Origin: Candidatus Pelagibacter communis
GTDB lineage: Bacteria > Pseudomonadota > Alphaproteobacteria > Pelagibacterales > Pelagibacteraceae
Length of the DNA stretch: 64,000 nt
Direction of reading: 5' to 3'
NCBI RefSeq assembly: GCF_012932795.1
Contig: NZ_LANA01000001.1
Coordinates: 417,441-481,440 of the forward strand
Shown here: in pieces, positions 9,546-17,816 of the stretch
Layout: every line of letters starts with the position of its first letter
Numbering within the stretch: the stretch's first letter is position 1
Notes under the pieces: generated by a model
What the model was told of the DNA's origin: nothing
Database searches by the model: none
What the model saw: the letters and a program-made list of their open reading frames with translations, nothing else
Translations under genes and position numbers: made by a program

Positions 9546-10187
9546 TTATTGAATTGTAGTATTATCAAAATTGTCATAATTATAAGTACTTAATATTTCA
9601 GCTATTTTATCTTTTCTAATTTCTAAATTTTGGCTTTCTAGTAAAATTTGTTTTTCTTCTAATGAAAAAGGTGAGGCCATAGCCAATGCATTTATAGTTT
9701 CATTCAAATTTTGCTTTTCTAAAGATTTCCAATTAATTATATATCCTTTTTTTTCAAATAATGATTTCAGATCTTTAAAAATTAATTCGATATCTGAAAA
9801 TTTTAACTGTTGCTTTTGAAAATTTAAATCATCTTTGTAATCATCAAAATTAACTTCACACTCACGATATAATTTATTATTTTTAATTTCCTTAGTTATT
9901 TTAAAACGTGTTAAACCATTAAGTTCGATCAAATATGTACCATTGGATGAATCTTTAAAATTTGTAATTTTTCCAAGACAGCCAGTCTCATGAAGATCTA
10001 TAATAGAATTTGGATTATTGTTTTTAGGTTGAATTAAGCCTATTAATTTATTTTCTTTCATACTATCATTTATCATTTCTACATATCGAGGTTCAAATAT
10101 ATTTAATGGGACAGTCGTATCAGGAAAAATAATAAAATTACTCAAAGGAAAGATAGGTATTATTTTTGGTAAATCTTGTTTTTTCAT
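9546..10187 (-). CDS. Lon N-terminal (LON) domain protein
   Basis: The ATG at 10187 is preferred over an upstream TTG (10202) in the same frame. The 213-residue protein begins with PIFPLSNFIIFPDTTVPLNIFEPRY, split here across the classic start of the LON substrate-binding domain, followed by GCLGKI and a mostly alpha C-terminus. There is no AAA+ or protease domain. Such stand-alone LON proteins are widespread in alphaproteobacteria and their function is not established. It is convergent with the FAD hydroxylase, whose stop is five bases away. Confidence 0.85.
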   Translation of the reverse strand: MKKQDLPKIIPIFPLSNFIIFPDTTVPLNIFEPRYVEMINDSMKENKLIGLIQPKNNNPNSIIDLHETGCLGKITNFKDSSNGTYLIELNGLTRFKITKEIKNNKLYRECEVNFDDYKDDLNFQKQQLKFSDIELIFKDLKSLFEKKGYIINWKSLEKQNLNETINALAMASPFSLEEKQILLESQNLEIRKDKIAEILSTYNYDNFDNTTIQ

Positions 10188-10244
10188 TACTTCTTTTAAC
10201 AAACTTTTAAAAATCTATATAGTGTTCAATAACTTTATTATTGC

Positions 10245-10273
10245 TTGCACAGAAAAAACCGTCTATTTATAGT
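10245..10273 (+). promoter_or_regulatory. Promoter of tRNA-Gly
   Basis: TTGCAC (10245-10250), a 17-base spacer and TATAGT (10268-10273) form a good sigma-70-type promoter. The mature tRNA begins at 10283, nine bases after the -10 element, so the primary transcript would have only about three extra 5' bases. Confidence 0.75.
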
Positions 10274-10282
10274 GGTTTATAA

Positions 10283-10357
10283 GCGGGTCTAGCTCATTGG
10301 TAGAGCGAATCGTTGCCAACGATTAGGTAGAGGGTTCGATTCCCTTGACCCGCTCCA
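10283..10357 (+). tRNA. tRNA-Gly (anticodon GCC)
   Basis: A 75-base cloverleaf can be drawn by hand. The acceptor stem GCGGGTC pairs with GACCCGC; the D arm is GCTC/GAGC; the anticodon stem AATCG/CGATT closes the loop TTGCCAA with anticodon GCC; the T arm is GAGGG TTCGATT CCCTT. The discriminator T is followed by an encoded CCA. It lies between the LON-domain gene and the pterin dehydratase and has its own promoter. Confidence 0.97.
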
Positions 10358-10377
10358 TTAAGCATAAATAATTAAAA

Positions 10378-10722
10378 ATGAGTGATCTTTTAAATAAAAA
10401 ATGTGTTCCTTGTGAGGGTGGAATTTTACCTTTCGATATAAGTGAAATTCATAAATATCAAAAAAAAGTAGATGGATGGGATGTAAAAGAAAATGAAGAA
10501 AAAATCTATTTTTTAGAAAAAAAATTTAAGTTTGAAAATTTTGTTAAAAGTCAGAATTTTGTTAACAAAGTAGGAGAAATCTCAGAAGAAGAAGGTCATC
10601 ATCCGGATATTTCCTTTGGATGGGGATATGTAGTAATTATAATTACTACACATGCAATAGAGGGATTGTCAGAAAATGATTTTATCCTTGCTGCAAAAAT
10701 TGATCAGATTCTTAATGTCTGA
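10378..10722 (+). CDS. phhB: 4a-hydroxytetrahydrobiopterin dehydratase (pterin-4a-carbinolamine dehydratase)
   Basis: Regenerates the pterin cofactor after aromatic-ring hydroxylation, or acts in folate-type pterin metabolism. The 114-residue protein has the family signature EEEGHHPDISFGWGYV, with the paired histidines of the active site, and the C-terminal THAIEGLSENDFILAAKID. No aromatic amino-acid hydroxylase is visible in the window, so the partner reaction is unknown. Its 3' end overlaps purH (convergent) by 11 bases. Confidence 0.93.
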   Translation: MSDLLNKKCVPCEGGILPFDISEIHKYQKKVDGWDVKENEEKIYFLEKKFKFENFVKSQNFVNKVGEISEEEGHHPDISFGWGYVVIIITTHAIEGLSENDFILAAKIDQILNV

Positions 10723-12247
10723 AATGTCTTGTTTTAGAAAAGACTAAAACAGTACCAGTTTGATTTGCAAATTTAATTATTTCTTTATCTCTTATTGATC
10801 CTGAAGGTTGTATTACGGCAGTAACACCCGATTGTACTAATTTTTCTATACCATCAACAAATGGAAAAAATGCATCTGAAGCTGCTACAACTTCTTCATT
10901 TAAATCTTGAAATTTATTCATCTTATCTATTGCAATTTGACAGCTATCAAGTCTGCTAGGTTGACCAGAGCCAATACCAACTGTTGTTTCCTGACTTGCC
11001 AAAACAATTGCATTAGACTTAACATATCTACAAATATTAAATGCAAAAATTAAATTTTTTAACTGTGATTTACTAGGTTTTTTTTTAGAAACTACTCTAA
11101 AGTCCCTAATATTAAATCTTTTTAAATCTTCTGACTGAGTTAAAACAGATTCATTAGCCGAGCTAAATTTTACTAAATCTTTCATTACAAAGTTTGTTGC
11201 ATCAATAAGACGCAAATTTTTTTTCTTTTTAAAAACTTTTAATGCTTCAGAGTCAAATCCATTTGCAATAATAACTTCCAAGAAAATATTATTTAATTCT
11301 AAAGCTAGGGTTTTATTTAATTTGTAGTTACATGAAACTATTCCTCCAAAAGCACTTATGGGGTCACATGCTATTGCTAAATGGTAGCTTTTTAAGATAT
11401 TTTTATTAATAGAAACACCACATGGATTGGCATGCTTAACAATTACAGTTCCTAAATTTTTTGGTAAAGATTTAGAAATAGTTAGTGCTGAAAATATATC
11501 GTTATAGTTGTTATAACTTAGCTGCTTTCCTTGAATTTGTTTAATGTCTAAAATTTTATTTTTTGAGTAAACAGCAGCATGTTGGTGAGGGTTTTCACCA
11601 TATCTTAATTTTTCTATTAAATTTCCATAGATGACTTTTTTTTTAGGAAAGTCGTTATTTTTAATTGTATTGAAATAATTTGAGATTATAGCATCGTAAT
11701 ATGCTGTTTCAGAAAAAGCTTCAGAAGACATCTTTTCTCTAAACTCGATAGATGTAGAGCCTTTATTTTTTTTTATTTCATCAATTAGCTCTTTATATTG
11801 ATCTGAAGAGGTAATGACAGCAACATCATTATAGTTTTTTGCAGCAGCTCTAACCATTGTTGGTCCTCCAACATCAATATTTTCTATGATTTTTAAATGA
11901 TTATTACTTTTTTCTAGAGTTTTTTCAAAAGGGTAGAAATTAACAATAACAAGGTCTATCAGCTCGAAATTATTATCTTTTAAGTCTTTGTTGTGGGATT
12001 TGTTATTTCTTTTACTTAATATTCCAGCATGTATTTTTGGGTGTAATGTTTTAACTCTTCCACCGAGTATTTCAGGCGAGTTGGTATATTCTGAAACTTC
12101 CAAACATTTAAATTTAAATTTTTTAATTTCTTTAAAAGTGCCGCCTGAGCTTATTAATTCAATCTTATATCTGGATAAAACTTTTAAAAGATTTTTCAAA
12201 TTTTTTTTATCAGAAACTGAAATTAATGCTCTTTTAATTTTCTTCAT
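10712..12247 (-). CDS. purH: Bifunctional AICAR formyltransferase / IMP cyclohydrolase PurH
   Basis: Catalyses the last two steps of IMP synthesis. I start it at the ATG at 12247 (MKKIKRALISVSDK, 511 residues); an in-frame extension to 12268 reaches into the upstream gene and is unlikely. The N-terminal cyclohydrolase domain shows SSGGTFK and GGRVKTLHPKIHAG; the C-terminal transformylase domain shows YGENPHQ, KHANPCGV and SDAFFPF. The ATG overlaps the stop of the heparinase-like gene by one base (TAATG). Confidence 0.97.
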   Translation of the reverse strand: MKKIKRALISVSDKKNLKNLLKVLSRYKIELISSGGTFKEIKKFKFKCLEVSEYTNSPEILGGRVKTLHPKIHAGILSKRNNKSHNKDLKDNNFELIDLVIVNFYPFEKTLEKSNNHLKIIENIDVGGPTMVRAAAKNYNDVAVITSSDQYKELIDEIKKNKGSTSIEFREKMSSEAFSETAYYDAIISNYFNTIKNNDFPKKKVIYGNLIEKLRYGENPHQHAAVYSKNKILDIKQIQGKQLSYNNYNDIFSALTISKSLPKNLGTVIVKHANPCGVSINKNILKSYHLAIACDPISAFGGIVSCNYKLNKTLALELNNIFLEVIIANGFDSEALKVFKKKKNLRLIDATNFVMKDLVKFSSANESVLTQSEDLKRFNIRDFRVVSKKKPSKSQLKNLIFAFNICRYVKSNAIVLASQETTVGIGSGQPSRLDSCQIAIDKMNKFQDLNEEVVAASDAFFPFVDGIEKLVQSGVTAVIQPSGSIRDKEIIKFANQTGTVLVFSKTRHFRH

Positions 12248-13869
12248 TATAGTTTTGTAATTTGCCACTTTATAGTCTGATTTTCGCTATTAGTCATTCC
12301 AGAAATGACTATATTCCGATTATCAATAAATAAATTTTTTTTGCCAAAATATAGACCGTTATCAACATTTATAATATTATTGTCAGAATTAAATTTCCAG
12401 CCTTCACCATCAAGATCTATAAGTATTGATTTATTATCTTGAGTTTTCATAATTTTAATATTGGGCTCTAAATGAAATCTAACTTCATATTTTAAATTTT
12501 TAATACTATTTTTAAAAATTATTTTATCATTACCAATAAATTTTATTTGTTCAGGGTAAAATTCTATCTCTCTTTCATGAATAATACCATATTGTTTTAA
12601 ATATCCATCATGAGATGAATTAATTTTCCAATAATTTTTTTCACATACAATATTTTTTTTTAATATTTTTAATCCATGAGAAATTTCATTTTTAGTCATA
12701 TTAAATTTACACGATGATCTATCGTCTAAAATTAGAGTACTATGTATTGCGCTTGATTTTGATAGTTTATTTAATTGATGACCATGTTTTTGAAAATAAC
12801 CTGAGTTACAGATTAACTTTTTCCCGTTTGATATTATTTCAAAAGATAATGCACCTGCTTGATAATTTGAAGAAAACTTTTTATCAGGGCTTGATCCTAC
12901 ATCCATAAATAGAGAAATTTTCTTATTATTAAGAGCCACATAACCTCCCAATTCTTTACTTTGATTTTTAAAATTATAACCAAGTTTTTTTAAGTAATAA
13001 TCAAAATCCATATTATTTGTTTCGTGATTACCATTAAAAAGTATATCGACTTTATTGTTCTGCCAACTAAATGCATAAGCCTGACCTAAATAATATATAT
13101 TTTCATTAATAAAATCAGGTATATCATTTTGAGATTCTTTGAACCATTCTCTTATTAAAATGAAATATTTTAAGTAAAAGCATAATTGTCGGATATTTCT
13201 TGATTTTGGAAAACCATCATTATTAAAAGAAAATTTTACAAATTTTTTCAATAAGTTTAACCCTGTATCTAAATAGTTATTTCTGTCATGATAGGTTAAA
13301 CCAGTCAAAATGATAGCTGCACAGCCTATTATTTTGTCATCACCCCATTCTGATCCCTCTATTTCATTAATTAAATGATTTATTTGTTTCTTTATTACAT
13401 TATTAAATCTATCTCTGTAGTCAGTGCTACAATCTTCATAAGAAAGTCTAGAGCTAGAAATCCAGGCGATTACTCTTTTAGCAACTATATCAATCTCCCA
13501 ACTTTTGAAATTGTATCTGTAATTTTTATCTATCCATTGTTTAATTATATTTTGAGTATCTTTTTTTGAAGATTTTAAATCCAAACTGAATAACCAAAAA
13601 AAACTATTTAAGTTTTTGTAATCTTTTTCCTTTAAATCTTTGTTATCCCATACTTCGTTTAAAGAATAATTTTCAATATTAATTTTTTTTTTATTATATT
13701 TTATAAGAGCATCTAGCAAATTTGAACTTGGATAATATTCTAAAGAACTTATAAAAGAAGGTGTAATTTTTTTATTATAGATGTTTGAACTTAAATAAAG
13801 ATGGCGAATTTTTTTTTTTAAAAAAATATATGAATTATTAATAAAATTTAATAAATTATTAAAAATCAT
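12247..13869 (-). CDS. Heparinase II/III family protein
   Basis: The 540-residue protein has an alpha-helical N-terminal half (GSEWGDDKIIGCAAIILTGL) and a beta-rich C-terminal half of heparinase II/III type (GGYVALNNKKISLFMDVG, then GALSFEI and HSTLILDDRSS). Family members are polysaccharide lyases or related envelope enzymes; the substrate is unknown. No signal peptide is evident. The position between purH and rpe recurs in alphaproteobacteria, which suggests a conserved housekeeping role rather than algal polysaccharide use. Confidence 0.8.
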   Translation of the reverse strand: MIFNNLLNFINNSYIFLKKKIRHLYLSSNIYNKKITPSFISSLEYYPSSNLLDALIKYNKKKINIENYSLNEVWDNKDLKEKDYKNLNSFFWLFSLDLKSSKKDTQNIIKQWIDKNYRYNFKSWEIDIVAKRVIAWISSSRLSYEDCSTDYRDRFNNVIKKQINHLINEIEGSEWGDDKIIGCAAIILTGLTYHDRNNYLDTGLNLLKKFVKFSFNNDGFPKSRNIRQLCFYLKYFILIREWFKESQNDIPDFINENIYYLGQAYAFSWQNNKVDILFNGNHETNNMDFDYYLKKLGYNFKNQSKELGGYVALNNKKISLFMDVGSSPDKKFSSNYQAGALSFEIISNGKKLICNSGYFQKHGHQLNKLSKSSAIHSTLILDDRSSCKFNMTKNEISHGLKILKKNIVCEKNYWKINSSHDGYLKQYGIIHEREIEFYPEQIKFIGNDKIIFKNSIKNLKYEVRFHLEPNIKIMKTQDNKSILIDLDGEGWKFNSDNNIINVDNGLYFGKKNLFIDNRNIVISGMTNSENQTIKWQITKL

Positions 13870-13873
13870 TATT

Positions 13874-14533
13874 CTAACTTGATTTTAAAAGTTCTATATT
13901 TTTTTTTATATTTCCATTATTATTTTTGAATATAGTAGTGCCAGAAACTAAAATATTTGCCCCAGCTGCAATAGCTAACTTGTTGTTATCAAAATTAATT
14001 CCCCCATCAATTTCAATATCAAATTCTAAATTTTTTTCATCTTTTATTTTTTTTAATTCTTTGATCTTTTCTAGAACTTTAGGCATAAACTTTTGTCCTC
14101 CAAATCCAGGATTTACACTCATAATTAAAACTAAATCAATTTCATCCAATAGTTCAATTATTAAATCAATTTTTGTTTCAGGGTTTAAAGAGACACCTAC
14201 TTTTTTGTTTAAACTTTTTATATGTTGAATGGAGTTTTTTAAATTTTCTGTTGCCTCTGGGTGTATTGTAATAATGTTAGCTCCTGCATCAGCGTAGTCT
14301 TGGATATATTTATGAACAGGTGATATCATTAAATGAACATCAAATGGTAATTTTGTATGTTGTCTCAAGGCTCTGATAATTGGAGGTCCCATTGTTAAAT
14401 TTGGAACAAAATGTCCATCCATGACATCTACATGGATCATATCGGCGCCACCTTCTTCCAATTTTTTAATCTCATTTCCCAACTGACTAAAATCAGCAGA
14501 TAGAATTGAGGGTGAAATTTGTATTTTTTTCAT
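13874..14533 (-). CDS. rpe: Ribulose-phosphate 3-epimerase
   Basis: Interconverts ribulose-5-phosphate and xylulose-5-phosphate. The 219-residue TIM barrel has the N-terminal SPSILSADF, the signature HVDVMDGHFVPNLTMGPP (about residues 35-52), VNPGFGGQ and IEIDGGIN, which carry the metal and phosphate ligands. It lies four bases upstream of the heparinase-like gene on the same strand. Confidence 0.97.
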   Translation of the reverse strand: MKKIQISPSILSADFSQLGNEIKKLEEGGADMIHVDVMDGHFVPNLTMGPPIIRALRQHTKLPFDVHLMISPVHKYIQDYADAGANIITIHPEATENLKNSIQHIKSLNKKVGVSLNPETKIDLIIELLDEIDLVLIMSVNPGFGGQKFMPKVLEKIKELKKIKDEKNLEFDIEIDGGINFDNNKLAIAAGANILVSGTTIFKNNNGNIKKNIELLKSS

Positions 14534-14579
14534 TGATTACTACTTTAGTAGTATCAATTTTATTTTTAATTTGAATTAA

Positions 14580-14924
14580 TTATTTACCAAAAATACGATA
14601 AATTTCAGCAGCAATTTCACTTTCTAAAGGAAAAGATAGCATTCCCATGACAGAATATCCCAATAAATAAGGCATTAGATAAAATCTGATCATATAAAAA
14701 AACCAAGCTACATAAAGTGGAACAAGAGGCTCTATAATGAATGAAGGTGTAATTGGTTTAAACAAACGTATCAATGGGTTTGTAACTTTTACAAACACTT
14801 TCATAAAAAAAAATTCTGAATTTTCTCGCTGAAAAATATTCATTGCAACTTTTCCAATAAGGGTCCACATCACAACTCCTAAAATATAATCAATCGTGAG
14901 AATAAAAGGATGAATTTCAGGCAT
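14580..14924 (-). CDS. YggT family integral membrane protein (copy 1)
   Basis: The 114-residue protein has an N-terminal and a C-terminal hydrophobic segment flanking FVKVTNPLIRLFKPITPSFI, the YggT signature (NP...R.F.P). Proteins of this family are linked to membrane and osmotic homeostasis, but their mechanism is not established. A second YggT-family gene is at 24160-24450. This copy is longer and lies just downstream of the symporter terminator. Confidence 0.75.
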   Translation of the reverse strand: MPEIHPFILTIDYILGVVMWTLIGKVAMNIFQRENSEFFFMKVFVKVTNPLIRLFKPITPSFIIEPLVPLYVAWFFYMIRFYLMPYLLGYSVMGMLSFPLESEIAAEIYRIFGK

Positions 14925-14940
14925 AAATATAAAAAGGGAT

Positions 14941-14983
14941 TCTTTTAAAACTTAACTAAGGGGCGAAATAATCGCCCCTTAGT
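14941..14983 (-). terminator. Rho-independent terminator of the symporter operon
   Basis: A perfect 12-base-pair stem (14955-14966 with 14972-14983) encloses an AATAA loop. It contains a GGGGCGA/TCGCCCC core, which stands out in this A/T-rich DNA. On the minus strand it lies 11 bases after the symporter stop and is followed by a modest T-rich stretch. It separates the symporter from the YggT gene. Confidence 0.75.
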
Positions 14984-14994
14984 ATTAAACTTAA

Positions 14995-16809
14995 CTAGTG
15001 TTGTTTTCCTAGAACTGTTTTACCGCTAGGAACACGAACTTCATCAACCATGTCTTGAGTAGCTTTGTCTGGTGCAGCTGTTAGTAAACTAACAACAACC
15101 ATAGAAACTAAACTAACTAGTGATCCAAAGATACCGAATGTAAGTTGAGTTATACCCCAGAATCCAGCTCCACCAGTACGCACATGAATTAAGTACCATG
15201 TACCAGCGGCTAAACCTAGAAGCATTCCTGCAACAGCACCTGGTCCGTTCGCTCTCTTCCACCATACACCTAGTACAAGTGGGAAGAACAATCCAGACAT
15301 CGCAAAGTCAAAAGCCCATATTACTGAACCTAAGATACCTTGGATACCCATTGCGGCAATAGTTGCTCCAGCAAAACCAATTATTACAAGTAATACCCTT
15401 GCAACAATCAATCTTTTTGCAGTTTCTGCTTTTGGATCAATGATCTTGTAATACAAGTCATGAGACAAAGCATTTGCAATCGCTAAAACTAAACCATCAG
15501 CTGTAGACATGGCAGCAGCCATACCTCCAGCAGCAACTAAACCTGAGATCACATAAGGTAATCCAGCAATTTCCGGAGTAGCTAATACAACGGCTTTACC
15601 ACCCATGAAAAACTCGTTTAACTCAACAGTTCCATTTCCGTTAAAGTCGCTAACAAACATTAAGTTAGCTTGGTTCCAGTTTTGATACCAGTCTATTGCC
15701 TGAACTTCAGCTATTGACTTACCAATAATCCCTGTTGAAAGTGTTGGATCAATCAGTGATAGTTTTGATAATGTCGCTAGCATCGGCGCAGTTGAGTATA
15801 AAATGAAGATGAAAAGTAGCGACCATGCCACAGATCTTCTAGCTGATTTTACACTTGGAGTAGTAAAGTATCTCATCATAACGTGAGGCAAAGAAGCTGT
15901 TCCTGCCATCATACAAATTGCTAGAGAAATGAATCCCCAATTTGTTCCGTTAACTGATGAATGCGCTTTAGTTATTCCAGCTAAGCCTTTTGGTACTGTA
16001 GCTAAGTCAGCAGCAGAGTTTTTAACAAAACCAAACTGACCTTCTAGCTCAGCAATTCTAGCTACTTCATCCGCCAACATCAAATGTGGGAAGATACCAG
16101 CACCCATTTTACTACTGATCCAGAATACAGGAAGTAAGTAAGCAATAATTAAAACTATATATTGCGCGACTTGCGTCCATGTAACCGCTCGCATTCCACC
16201 AAGCATTGAACAAAGCAATATACTTGCTAATCCAACATACACAGCTATCTCAAAAGGAATATCTAATGCTACCGAAGCAATAGTTCCTGTTGCGTTAATT
16301 TGTGCAGTCACATAAGTGAATGAAGCTACTGTTAATACTAATACCGCTGAAAGTCTTGCCGTGTTACCACCATATCTTGTACCAACAAAATCTGGAACTG
16401 TGTAACAGCCAAATTTTCTTAAGTAAGGTGCTAACAAAGTAGACACAAGTATATATCCACCTGTCCATCCAACTAGAAGCGCCATGTATCCATAGCCCTT
16501 AAAGTAAATACCACCTGCCATAGCAACGAATGAAGCACCAGACATCCAGTCTGCTGCAGTAGCCATTCCGTTGAATACAGTTGGGACTTGTCTTCCTGCT
16601 ACGTAATACGCATCTACTTGAAGTGTACGTGAAAGATATCCAATTACTGCATAGATACCAACAGTGAATGCAACAAAAGCTATTCCGATTGCTTTTGCAG
16701 ACATCCCCATTTGTTCAGCTATTGCCATTAAGATTATGAATCCTATAAAACCACCTGTATAGATTCCATAAACTTTTGGCAAATTGTCGATAAATTTACC
16801 TTTAATCAT
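14995..16809 (-). CDS. Sodium:solute symporter, large subunit (ActP-like, VC_2705 type)
   Basis: The 604-residue protein has about 13 membrane helices and SSS-family motifs: ATAADWMSGASFVAMAGG near the N-terminus and a Na-site region AAAMSTADGLVLAIANAL around residue 440. Pairing with a small DUF4212 subunit places it in the VC_2705-like group related to acetate permease ActP; acs nearby makes acetate or another short organic acid plausible. A strong GGGAGGA Shine-Dalgarno sequence (16816-16822) precedes the ATG. Between helices, around residues 384-395, there is an EF-hand-like loop DFNGNGTVELNE. G+C-richer codons than in neighbours suggest high expression. Confidence 0.93.
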   Translation of the reverse strand: MIKGKFIDNLPKVYGIYTGGFIGFIILMAIAEQMGMSAKAIGIAFVAFTVGIYAVIGYLSRTLQVDAYYVAGRQVPTVFNGMATAADWMSGASFVAMAGGIYFKGYGYMALLVGWTGGYILVSTLLAPYLRKFGCYTVPDFVGTRYGGNTARLSAVLVLTVASFTYVTAQINATGTIASVALDIPFEIAVYVGLASILLCSMLGGMRAVTWTQVAQYIVLIIAYLLPVFWISSKMGAGIFPHLMLADEVARIAELEGQFGFVKNSAADLATVPKGLAGITKAHSSVNGTNWGFISLAICMMAGTASLPHVMMRYFTTPSVKSARRSVAWSLLFIFILYSTAPMLATLSKLSLIDPTLSTGIIGKSIAEVQAIDWYQNWNQANLMFVSDFNGNGTVELNEFFMGGKAVVLATPEIAGLPYVISGLVAAGGMAAAMSTADGLVLAIANALSHDLYYKIIDPKAETAKRLIVARVLLVIIGFAGATIAAMGIQGILGSVIWAFDFAMSGLFFPLVLGVWWKRANGPGAVAGMLLGLAAGTWYLIHVRTGGAGFWGITQLTFGIFGSLVSLVSMVVVSLLTAAPDKATQDMVDEVRVPSGKTVLGKQH

Positions 16810-17072
16810 TATTTATCCTCCCTTTCGCTGAAACCAAACTCTTCATCTATCTTCTCTTGTCTACCTGCAAACCAGAAGTTCAATATTACAAATGCTAATA
16901 ATGAACCCTGACATGTCATATAATATGACAGCGGGTATCCAAAAGGTCTGAAGCTAGATGCTTCCATTTCAGTTCCGAAAAAAAAGATGCCTATTGAAAA
17001 GAAAAACCAGATTGCTAAAGTAATAAATAGCAGTCCCTTAGTTTTTCCCCAATGTTTTTCTTTGTTTGACAT
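16809..17072 (-). CDS. DUF4212 small subunit of the sodium:solute symporter
   Basis: The 87-residue protein has two membrane helices and the FGYPLSYYMTCQGSL region typical of DUF4212. This family is nearly always encoded just before a VC_2705-type symporter and is thought to be its small subunit. Its stop overlaps the ATG of the large subunit. A GGGAG Shine-Dalgarno sequence lies about eight bases before the ATG (17081-17085). Confidence 0.92.
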   Translation of the reverse strand: MSNKEKHWGKTKGLLFITLAIWFFFSIGIFFFGTEMEASSFRPFGYPLSYYMTCQGSLLAFVILNFWFAGRQEKIDEEFGFSEREDK

Positions 17073-17192
17073 TTTTTACTCTCCCTATAGGTTAAAAATG
17101 AAACCATACTCATAATGAGGTGGAATTAAACCCTAAAAAACACTCCTAATTAAGCCACTTTTATAATATAAAACAACTAGGAGTAGATAAAA

Positions 17193-17816
17193 GTGCTTAA
17201 ATATAAACTTAAATTAAAAGACGTAAAACTTGAAGATTTTAAAATCTATTTATTAGCTTTATTTAAAGGAATTTTACCCAAAAAAAAAATTAAAAATAAT
17301 GAAGAGCTCAAGTTATTTATTCAAAAAAAGTCTGCATGGGTATCCCAAGTAACTTTATATAATTATTTAAAAACAAGGATGGGAACTAAATGGGTGTTAC
17401 ACTTCGATGATGAAAAATTTCTAGAGTCTATAAATAAAGCAAAGTGGAACATTTATTCTATAGCTCTTCAAGATCTCACATTTTTTTGTTTATCATATTT
17501 GAGTGTATTTCATAATTATCAAGAAACACATAATGCAAAAAATATTTACGAAACGATCCTTGATGAAGAAATTAAAAATAATATGCCTGAAGAAATAATT
17601 TTGATAGCAAAAGAAAAATTTCTTAAAAGATTAGAAAAGATTGATTGGAATGCTTACTATAAATCTTGGCCTTTTAATGAAAGTGCACTAGCATTATATG
17701 AGTGGGCACCAATAGCTGAAGAATTGAAAGTGTTAGATAGAAAAATAGTTTTAAATTCGATGATACTAAAGTGGGATAATATTAAAGATGAGTTTATTAA
17801 ATTAATAAAAGTCTAA
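17193..17816 (+). CDS. Conserved hypothetical protein, helical
   Basis: I do not recognise a characterised family. The 207-residue protein is predicted mostly alpha-helical, with no signal peptide or clear membrane span. Trp- and Tyr-rich patches are visible ([43 protein letters not shown]). It starts with GTG, supported by AGGAG at 17180-17184 and a TATAAT box at 17162-17167. It ends convergently with acs, the two stop codons overlapping as CTAA. Divergence from the symporter and closeness to acs hint at, but do not show, a link to acetate metabolism. Confidence 0.7.
   Translation: MLKYKLKLKDVKLEDFKIYLLALFKGILPKKKIKNNEELKLFIQKKSAWVSQVTLYNYLKTRMGTKWVLHFDDEKFLESINKAKWNIYSIALQDLTFFCLSYLSVFHNYQETHNAKNIYETILDEEIKNNMPEEIILIAKEKFLKRLEKIDWNAYYKSWPFNESALALYEWAPIAEELKVLDRKIVLNSMILKWDNIKDEFIKLIKV

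Noticed and set aside
10283..10357. tRNA-Gly as an integration site for a mobile element
   Set aside because: No repeated tRNA 3' end, integrase or foreign-looking DNA lies nearby.
12248..12268. N-terminal extension of PurH from 12268
   Set aside because: Seven extra codons lie inside the upstream gene; the TAATG overlap at 12247 and the family N-terminus support the shorter form.
17109..17119. CTCATAATGAG as an operator between the symporter and the unknown gene
   Set aside because: Only 5-base arms around a single base; expected by chance in such DNA.
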